DNA from: Aquarana catesbeiana
Lineage: Eukaryota > Chordata > Amphibia > Anura > Ranidae
Length of the DNA stretch: 64,000 nt
Assembly (NCBI RefSeq): GCF_042186555.1
Contig: NC_133328.1
Coordinates: 332,638,039 to 332,702,038, forward strand
Reading direction: 5' to 3'
This document shows, piece after piece, positions 57,434-64,000 of the stretch (positions are counted from its first letter, which is position 1; each line of letters begins with the position of its first letter). The notes beneath the pieces were generated by a model, which saw only the letters and a list, made by a program, of their open reading frames with translations, had not been told where the DNA came from and did not search any database. A program made the translations under genes and the position numbers.

Positions 57434-57436
<3 letters not shown>
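55332..57436 (-). mobile_element. 5'-truncated CR1-clade LINE, recent copy
   Basis: On the minus strand the element ends with GGTTGGACTTGATGGGCTTG, then TTTTTTCAACCTCACCTACTATGTAACTATGTAA, a CR1-like octamer 3' end shared with 8018-8233. The body is one open frame. The 5' end breaks off in a (TA)n tract (57436-57462), so the endonuclease domain and ORF1 are missing. Both ends abut TA microsatellites. Confidence 0.9.
55426..57435 (-). CDS. CR1-clade LINE reverse transcriptase (ORF2, truncated)
   Basis: The 669-codon frame has no interruption. It begins in the linker that normally follows the endonuclease (HPGWLN near residue 32, ESKKNPKKFFKYVNSKKG at 91-108). RT motifs are NINKSPGPDG (~182-191), ANYRPVSLTSIVCKLLE (~243-259), VVYLDFAKAFDTVPHKRLL with motif A at ~316-322, SGVPQGSVLGPILFNLFIND (371-390) and FADDTKL (402-408) with the catalytic aspartates. 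The C-terminus has LEYAVQFWAPVL, LSYEERLRALNLFSLEKRRL and a WNSLP box, as in CR1. The enzyme would copy LINE RNA at a nicked target, but without its own endonuclease this copy is not autonomous. The first ATG lies at the truncation edge and is probably not a native start. Plus-strand frames are shadows. Confidence 0.9.

Positions 57437-57462
<26 letters not shown>
57436..57462. repeat. (TA)n microsatellite
   Basis: About 13 TA units mark the 5' truncation point of the LINE. Confidence 0.9.
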
Positions 57463-57464
<2 letters not shown>

Positions 57465-57465
57465 C

Positions 57466-58100
57466 TGAATAATAATAACGATAATAATAATGTCATATTA
57501 TTATTATAATCCAGGCTCTAGGACCTGAAACACTGAGTAAACAGAATGATCAATAACATAACACTGCCAGCCCGAGTCTTACTTTAATATATATATATAA
57601 TGACTTTACTTTAGATAAATAGCACAATTTTTGGTGCCTCCACACACACAGCATATTGTACACTTCACTCCTTCCAAGACATCATGCACTCTAGCTCCCT
57701 TGTTACCACCTCCAATGCTCGCCCATAGGACTTCAACAGAACCTCAGTCATCCTTTGGAACTCCCTACCCCAGTATATCTGGTTAGTTCCTACCCTGTTT
57801 TCAAGGCATTCTTTGAAAACTCATTTATTCAAGGAAGCCTACCTCAGCTCCATGAAAAAACTGTACTTTGGTATGTTATCATACTTCGTACTTTGGTATG
57901 CAATCATACTTTCACCCTTTATATCGTTAAGTGCTGTGCAAACTGCTGGCAATATTGCTATTTAAATCCTGAATAATAATAATGATAATAATAATGTCAT
58001 ATTATTATTATAATCCAGGCTCTAGGACTTGAAACACTGAGTAAACAGAATGATCAATAACATAACACTGCCAGCCCGAGTCTTACTTTAATATATATAG
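57466..58100 (+). pseudogene. L2-like LINE C-terminal fragment, plus-strand copy
   Basis: Near 57758 the plus strand reads WNSLPQYIWLVPTLF in shifting frames and then LKTHLFKEAYLSS, the usual C-terminal end of many LINE reverse-transcriptase proteins. A 130-bp block (ATAATAATGTCATATTATTA ... CACTGCCAGCCCGAGTCTTA) occurs at 57480-57597 and again at 57970-58100. The whole fragment is mirrored, inverted, at 58438-58930. Confidence 0.6.
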
Positions 58101-58137
58101 ATATATATCTAGATATATATAAATATATATCTAGATA

Positions 58138-58205
<68 letters not shown>
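58100..58205. repeat. TA/TC microsatellite cluster
   Basis: ATATATCTAGATATATA-type sequence is followed by (TC)n at 58137-58164 and (TA)n to 58202. Confidence 0.9.
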
Positions 58206-58211
<6 letters not shown>

Positions 58212-58214
<3 letters not shown>

Positions 58215-58433
58215 CCTGTTTTCCTGAAAATAATACCTAGCGTGATTGTCGGTGATGGCTGCAATATAAGCCCTTTCCCCCCAAATAAGCCCTAGTTAAA
58301 GTCCTTGTAAGTCTTATTTTCAGGGTGGGGCTTATTTTCAGGGAAACAGGGTAGGGAGTATTTGGGGGGTAGGGCTTATATTGCAGCCATCACTGACAAT
58401 CACGCTAGGTCTTATTTTGGGGGAAACAGGGTA
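58212..58433. mobile_element. ~220-bp MITE with ~83-bp inverted repeats
   Basis: The left arm TACCCTGTTTTCCTGAAAAT and the right arm (inverted) TACCCTGTTTCCCCCAAAAT stay paired for ~80 bases, through GTGATGGCTGCAATATAAGC. TA runs flank both sides. I recall similar CCCTGTTTCCCCGAAAATAA-type MITEs in other vertebrates. A Tc1/mariner relative is plausible. Confidence 0.75.
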
Positions 58434-58437
58434 TATA

Positions 58438-59340
58438 TATATTAAAGTAAGACACGGTCTGGCAGTGTTATGTTATTGATCATTCTGTTTACTCAGTGTT
58501 TCAGGTCCTAGAGCCTGGATTATAACAATAATATGACATTATTTTTATTATCATTATTATTATTCAGGATTTAAATAGCAATAGTGCCAGCAGTTTGCAC
58601 AGCACTTAGCGATATAAAGGGTGACAGTATGATTGCATACCAAAGTACGAAGTATGATAACATACCAAAGTACAGTTTTTTCGTGGAGCTGAGGTAGGCT
58701 TCCTTGAATAAATGAGTTTTCGAAGAATGCCTTGAAAACAGGGTAGGAACTAACCAGATATACTGGGGTAGGGCGTTCCAAAGGATGACTGAGGTTCTGT
58801 TGAAGTCCTATGGGCAAGCATTGGAGGTGGTAACAAGGGAGCTAGAGAGCATGATGTCTTGGAAGGCGTGAAGTGTACAATTTGCTGTGTGTGTGGAGGC
58901 ACCAAAAATTGTGCTATTTATCTAAGGTAAAGTCATTAGGGGGATTGAGGAGGAAGAAATTTTACAAGCTCAGTTTTAGACAGATTAGGTTTGAGGAAAT
59001 AGTGTGATATCCATACTGATATGTCACTCAGTATATTTCTGATGGGTAAAAAGTCTGAGAAGGTGAGCTGGGGATCAGGGAGATATATCTGGGTGTCATT
59101 TTTGGTTATTAAGTTATCAATTGGCTCAGGGAAGAAGTGTAGAGAGAAAATATGAAGGGACTAAGGACAGAGACTTGGGGTACCCCAACAGAAAGAGGAA
59201 CAAGGGAGATAGAGTTGTATATGACACTGAAGGTGTGTTGAAATAGGTAGGAGAAGAACCAGGAAAGAGCAGACTCTCAGAGGCCAAGGGAGTGGAGTTT
59301 ATTGAGGAGGAGTGAGTTGGTGGTTGACAGTAGTTATAAT
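58438..59340 (-). pseudogene. L2-like LINE relic, minus strand
   Basis: Read on the minus strand from ~59200, the translation has GVPQVSVLSPFIFSLYFFPE, NDTQIYLPDPQLTF and HYFLKPNLSKTELVKFLP. These correspond to the GVPQGSVL box, a degraded YADDTQLYL box and the LSKTE motif of L2-clade reverse transcriptases. The catalytic aspartate pair is damaged (ND). Downstream (58930-58560) it holds the inverse of the fragment at 57466-57965. Confidence 0.75.
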
Positions 59341-60969
59341 AAGTCTTAGTAAGAGATGTAACTTATAGTCATACACATTAGGGTTTGAATGTGAATGCAA
59401 TGAGTGATTATGCAAAGCAGATGTTGCTTTCAGTCATGAAATGTAGCTTACTGGTTCAGAGATGAGTGGAGTCAGTGGCTACCAAGGGCAACAGCAAAGC
59501 AGATGTAGCTTCCAGTCAAGCACAGTAGCTTATTGATTCAGAGATAAGTGGAGTCAGTGATTACCAAGGGCAACAGCAAGGTATTTACATCACTTTCAGT
59601 CATGCAACATAGCTTAGTGTTTCAAAGATGATTTGACTCAATGGTTACCTGAAGGAGCAGAGTATAGAAGTCATGAGGATAGGGTTATGAGATATTTCTC
59701 CTGTTAAAAGCGGATGCTTTCTAGACCTTGGATAGGATAAAGCCTTATTTCCTAAGTTCACATCTTACCCTGTAGCCAGACCACATTTTTAATCTCAGCT
59801 GTGAACAGGCCTGTATATATGTGAGCTGACTGATGCTCATGGATCTCTCTATTTCTCTTTGTGTTATGGAAGCCTGCTGCTCTGTGAAAAGGCTGACAGC
59901 TGGCAGAACACCAAAAAGCTACATGTGCTCCCTCTTTGCTTTTGGAAACACATTAGAGGTGTCCTGTCAGTCAGGAACAGACCTGCATCTGGTTGATTTC
60001 TGCTGTCATGTGCATGACTTACTGCTGACAATATCAGCTGAGCTTGTCACTTACAATATACTGTATATATCTATATACAGTATACATCACTACTTTTAGT
60101 TCTATGCTCTGCCATTGCAAATATGTTTGACCACTCTTCCTGTACATTATGCATAAAGAGTTTGCAGTTTTTACTTTAATCATTTAAATGGCCATTGAAT
60201 GATTGTGGTGAATTTTTAACTGATGCGGTTTGTTTCTACCTTCAGGTATGGCTCACCTTTGCTAAGTTGCTCTCCAAGCATAAATTAAAACTGTGCTGGG
60301 AGAAATAAGCAGGCTACAGTTGCTAACCTCTCTTAAACACATCAGTTACCTGGCTGTCATATTTACCCAAAGGCTTTAATACCTAATTTTCTTTTTGCTT
60401 GTTTCAGATCAGTGACTTAAAACATGTTTAAGTCAGATACAGCAAAGTAACTAACATTTTTTTTTATAGCCAGCAATAGCAACCTACATATTTTTTCAGC
60501 ACAGATTTCTTGCAAGGTTTAAGGGAGGGAAGTGCAAAGCATTTCCTTACATTGTGTTAGAACGTTATATCTGTTAACAGGGATCTACAGTATATTTAAT
60601 ATATTTTAATGTTCCTATGAAATGCACTGACAGAAGTTTTAGTTAGTAAAACAGATTTTAATTATACAAACTACAAATCTGAGTTCACACACATGCCATA
60701 TAAACATCTAAGAAATATCACTTTCTTCCTTTTATTTCAAATAGTTAATTCAGTTTTTCTAAATAGTTTAATAAATCATTAAGCAATAGTGTGCCCAATT
60801 GATGAAAAAAATGTAGAAAATAAAATTAAAATTGCTCTGCCTTCTTTGCCAGAAAAGGTTTTATGATCGATCTGAGACCAGTTAATTTGATATGGAAGTT
60901 TCCCCTTTTTGACTTTGACCATAAGCCCTGACCACCAACTGTTGAATCAGTGTAACATTTTGGCTAATA
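59341..60969. other. Mostly unassigned sequence
   Basis: Three diverged copies of a ~100-115-bp unit lie at 59395-59660 (AGCAGATGTTGCTTTCAGTC / AGCAGATGTAGCTTCCAGTC, GCTTA-T-GTTCAGAGATGAGT, GGGCAACAGCAA). The rest is AT-rich. The 88-codon frame at 59833 shows no domain. Confidence 0.45.
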
Positions 60970-63096
60970 AGCAGTGTTGGGCAAACGGTTCAGTGCAAGC
61001 ATGAGTTGTGGCCGAACATTTGCCTGTTCGCCATTTCGCTGAAAACCCGAATTTGCTGGGTGTTCACCAGGTGTTCTCCCTGCCGAACACCCTACAGTGC
61101 ACTGAGCGCTGCACAGTGCATTCTGCGCCTTGATTGGTCAAAGCTTTGCCCAATGAGGGCACAGTGTAAACTGGTTGTTAAGGAGCAGGGCCAGAAAGGT
61201 GGCCGCGGCGTCCTTAACAACTGATAAGTCATCAGCTGCCAATGTGTTTCCCCACTGACAGTTAAATAAAAAAAATGCCGGTTAAAAAAAAAACGTTGTG
61301 GGTTCTCCCCAGTCCATACCCATGCCAAAATTTTTAAAAAATTGCATGCAGCCTGGCAGGTCAGGAAAGGTGGGGGGGTGAGCTAGCGCCACCCCTCCTG
61401 AACCATACCAGGCCACATGCCCTCAGCATGGGAACAAGGGCCTCATCCCCACAACCGTGGTCGTGGTTGTGGGGATCTGCGGTTGGGGAGCTTTTTGGAA
61501 TCTGGAAGCTCCCTTTAACAAGGGGGCACCCAGTCCATGCCCCCCATGTGAATGAGTATCAGGTACATAGTACTTCTACCCTTCACCAGAAATGTGTATG
61601 AAAAAAAAAAATAAAAACAGTAGACATGTTTTCGACAAATCCTTTGTTAAAAAAATAAAAAATAGTGTCATTCGATGTAAATCCATTGTCAATTACGCCG
61701 CTCGTTGCCCACCGGACCCATAAAAAAAACGCTTCTATGATGGCTGCCAGCCGAATGCTTCCTCTGCGCTTTGACAATTCTTATATACGTAAGGGCAGGG
61801 CCACCTGGCAACATCACCTGGTGGCCACACCCCCTGTAATGTCATGGATCGGTGCATGCTGGGCCAGTAATGTCATAAGGGGGTGGGGCCAGCAGGTGAC
61901 GTTGTCAGGTGGCCTTGTTCCTAACTATATAAGTATTGTCAAAGTGCAGAGGAGGCATTCAGTGGTCAGGCATCCCAGAAGGCGAAGAGTTGTTTGTTTG
62001 TTTTTTCGGGTCCGGCCTGTGGCATGATTGACAATGGATTTACATTGAGGGATACTTTTTTATTTTTTTAATAAAAGATTTGTCAAAAACTTTTCTCCTG
62101 TTTTTATTTTTTTGCACACTTTTCTGGTGAATGGGTAGGGTACTATGTACCTGATACTCATTCACATGGGGGGTGCGGGATCTGGGGGTCCCCTTGTTAA
62201 AGGGGGCTTCCAGACTCAGATAAGCCCCCTTCCCACAGACCGCCAAAACCACTGGCCACAGGTTTGGGGATGAGGCTCTTGTCCCCATCAACATGGGGAG
62301 TGGGTGCTTTGGGGCAGGGGGGCAGAACCTCCCCTGCCCCAAAGCACCCACTCCCCCAAGTTGAGGGCATGTGGCCTGGTATGGTTCAGGAGTGGGGGCT
62401 CTAACTTGTCCCCCCATTTCCTGACCTTCCAGGCTGCATGCCCAGATAAGGGTCTTGTATGGATTTTGGGGGGACCTCTAGCCATTTTTTTATTATTATT
62501 TTGGCGTGGGGTTCCCCATAAGACCCATATCAGACCTGAATGGCCTGGTAAGGACTGGGGGGATGTCATTTTGTTCTTTATTTTCTCAATACCCGGGTGC
62601 TGGCAATTGCAACTGCTAGTCATTTTGAATGGCATTTTTTTTTATTTAGAAATGTCATTTTTTCTGCAGCATGTTATATATATATGCTAGAGATGTGCAA
62701 CTTTACAGGCAGACTAAGTGGACCCACCAGGCAATATATTTAAAGGAATTTTTATTATATATATTTTATTATATATATATATATTATATATATTATATAT
62801 TATTTATTATTATATATTTAATTCATTTTTATTGTTGCACTTTAAGCATAATTAAAATCACTGCTCCTGAAAAAATTATTGTTTTTAAAAGAAAATTGCC
62901 ATGATTCATATCTCCCAGGGCAGTACCTAGACCCCATATGCCTTTTATTTCCAATTACTTGCATATAAGCCTTCAAAATGGGCACTCCCATAGACTTCAA
63001 TGGTGTTTGCTGTTTGGGCTAGAACATTTCACCTGTTCAGGAATTCTGCTGCGACCCGAACAGGGAGGTGTTTGGCCCATGTCTACTAATAAGGCA
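60970..63096. mobile_element. ~2-kb foldback element, copy 3 of the dispersed family
   Basis: The core is a long inverted repeat. Left-arm blocks such as GCATGCAGCCTGG (61347), AACCATACCAGGCCACATGC (61401), CATGTGAATGAGTATCAGG (61545), GTAAATCCATTGTCAA (61677) and CGCTTTGACAATTCTTATAT (61768) reappear inverted at about 62427, 62371, 62150, 62030 and 61930. The centre is near 61850. The left end (GTTGGGCAAACGGTTC) and right end (AACAGGGAGGTGTTTGGCCC) are weakly inverted. The right half (62440-63096) matches copies 1 and 2. No transposase is visible. Confidence 0.75.
62752..62822. repeat. AT-rich simple repeat inside the foldback element
   Basis: TATATATTTTATTATATATA-type sequence has expanded relative to the other two copies of the family. 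Confidence 0.8.
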
Positions 63097-63099
63097 TTT

Positions 63100-63400
63100 T
63101 TATTTCACAGGGCAGTAGAATTCAAAGACAATGGAAGGCATATGTCCTGGTATAGTATAGGAGGGGGACTGCCTTTCACTGCCCCTCCAATTTCATGGCC
63201 AGCTAGACCTGGTTAAGGGTCTGGTATTGATTTTGGGGGAGGCCCCATTCCATTTTTTTGTATGGGGTCCCACTAAAAATCTATACCAGATTTCTACCTA
63301 TGATATGGGTCTGCTATGGGTCTGCTATGGGTCTGCTATGGGAGAGGACACCATGCCCATTTTGTATAGAAAAATTAAGTGATTTAATTTGATATTTTTA
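63100..63400. repeat. Foldback-family fragment with an 11-bp triplication
   Basis: Words such as GGCATATGTCCTGGTATAG, GGTCTGGTATTGATTTTGGG and ACTAAAAATCTATACCAGA resemble the family's arm. ATGGGTCTGCT is repeated three times at 63305-63340. Confidence 0.5.
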
Positions 63401-63784
63401 AAACAAGCCAAGGAGCAAGTTGTAATACTGCCACTTCGCTAATGACTTCCAGCTGCAGCTGATGGATGTTAGGGTAAACATGGCAAACTGACCAAATCTA
63501 AACATTTAGTTTGGACATTCAAAAAACTGCAATCAGCTCAGTTAGTATCTAACTCACAGTTGAATCAAACTCAAAGCTCACCCCTACATTAAAGTGACAA
63601 AGTCACCTTAAAGCTTTATTCAGATACTGCATATTTATTTGTTAAAAACTGGGGGTTGGAAAGACCTTCGGTTGTTAATAAGGATAAAATGTGAGTTTGT
63701 GGCCATGTAGAGTTTGCCTGAATAGGTAAACTAATTGGCCAATTGGTCTGTCCTCTAAACTTCAATCTGCTGCAACCATACAGT

Positions 63785-63973
63785 AAGACCCCCAATACAC
63801 ACAATTAGATTTTCTGAAGTTTTTTGTCTTCATATTTACCAAAACCATATAATATGAGGTCAAATCTTAAGAGTTTCAATTTGTGTGCATTTAGGCAGGC
63901 CCTTGCACTACATGGTTTTGGTAAATCTGAAGACAAAAATCTGCAGAAAATCTAATAATGTGTATGGGGCTTT
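63785..63973. mobile_element. ~190-bp MITE with ~60-bp inverted repeats
   Basis: The left arm AAGACCCCCAATACACACAA, then TTAGATTTTCTGAAG and TTGTCTTCATATTTACC, pairs with the right arm AAAGCCCCATACACATTATT, TTAGATTTTCTGCAG and TTGTCTTCAGATTTACC (inverted). Flanks are TA-rich (GTA left, TAG right). The superfamily is unsure, with PIF/Harbinger or Tc1/mariner possible. Confidence 0.7.
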
Positions 63974-64000
63974 AGTCATTCATGTATAGGTGGTATTAAT

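Noticed and set aside
61665..62690. 115-128-codon frames over the foldback element
   Set aside because: They read through palindromic arms in both directions and mirror each other. No domain.
1..64000. Host protein-coding exons, tRNA or rRNA genes
   Set aside because: I looked for splice-flanked conserved frames and RNA-gene signatures on both strands and recognised none. A short exon could still be missed by eye.

Overview
This window is vertebrate nuclear DNA, most likely from a true frog (Ranidae) or a close relative. It is AT-rich, has no operon-like gene packing, and is built almost entirely of transposable elements, MITEs, satellites and microsatellites. The frog assignment rests on recalled features of ranid genomes: TTAA-flanked repeats with GCACTGAT-type arrays, repeat ends starting TTAACCACTT or TTAACCAG, and LINE 3' ends made of ATGTAACT-type octamers. 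I found no exon of a host protein gene, no rRNA, no tRNA and no CRISPR array. The window looks like a gene desert or a very large intron.

Layout. 1-6.1 kb: fragments of a dispersed foldback family, a 0.7-kb palindromic repeat, a 130-138-bp tandem repeat, and a ~176-bp satellite of about ten units. 8.8-13.35 kb: a decayed piggyBac-type transposon on the minus strand with internal tandem arrays. 16.4-17.3 kb: a CR1-clade LINE relic. 18.7-19.6 kb: TTAA MITEs. 20.1-26.4 kb: a nearly complete tyrosine-recombinase (DIRS/Ngaro-type) retrotransposon with open gag, reverse transcriptase/RNase H and recombinase frames. 26.7-33.7 kb: several TTAA-flanked non-autonomous elements, a MITE, and a tandemly duplicated array. 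36.5-40.3 kb: a decayed CR1-clade LINE with a nested insertion, then a Tc1-like transposon. 42.2-46.2 kb: more TTAA elements. 47.0-49.55 kb: an L1-clade LINE with a large internal deletion and visible target-site duplications. 49.6-53.8 kb: PIF/Harbinger-like and other MITEs. 55.3-57.4 kb: a CR1-clade LINE with an uninterrupted 669-codon reverse-transcriptase frame. 57.5-59.3 kb: two inverted pieces of an L2-like LINE around a small MITE. 61.0-63.1 kb: a ~2-kb foldback element.

The most interesting item is the DIRS/Ngaro-type element. Gag and reverse transcriptase share one reading frame and are separated by a single UGA followed by CUA, the best-known leaky-stop context. The next in-frame AUG lies 405 nt downstream, inside the polymerase. 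This points to stop-codon readthrough as the way pol is made. The recombinase frame overlaps RT in the -1 frame and has no AUG before its conserved N-terminal domain, so it may also need recoding. Upstream of gag is a leader with a ~146-bp CpG-containing array of at least seven units. All of this comes from reading the sequence by eye. Family names rest on recognised motifs, and no database search was possible.
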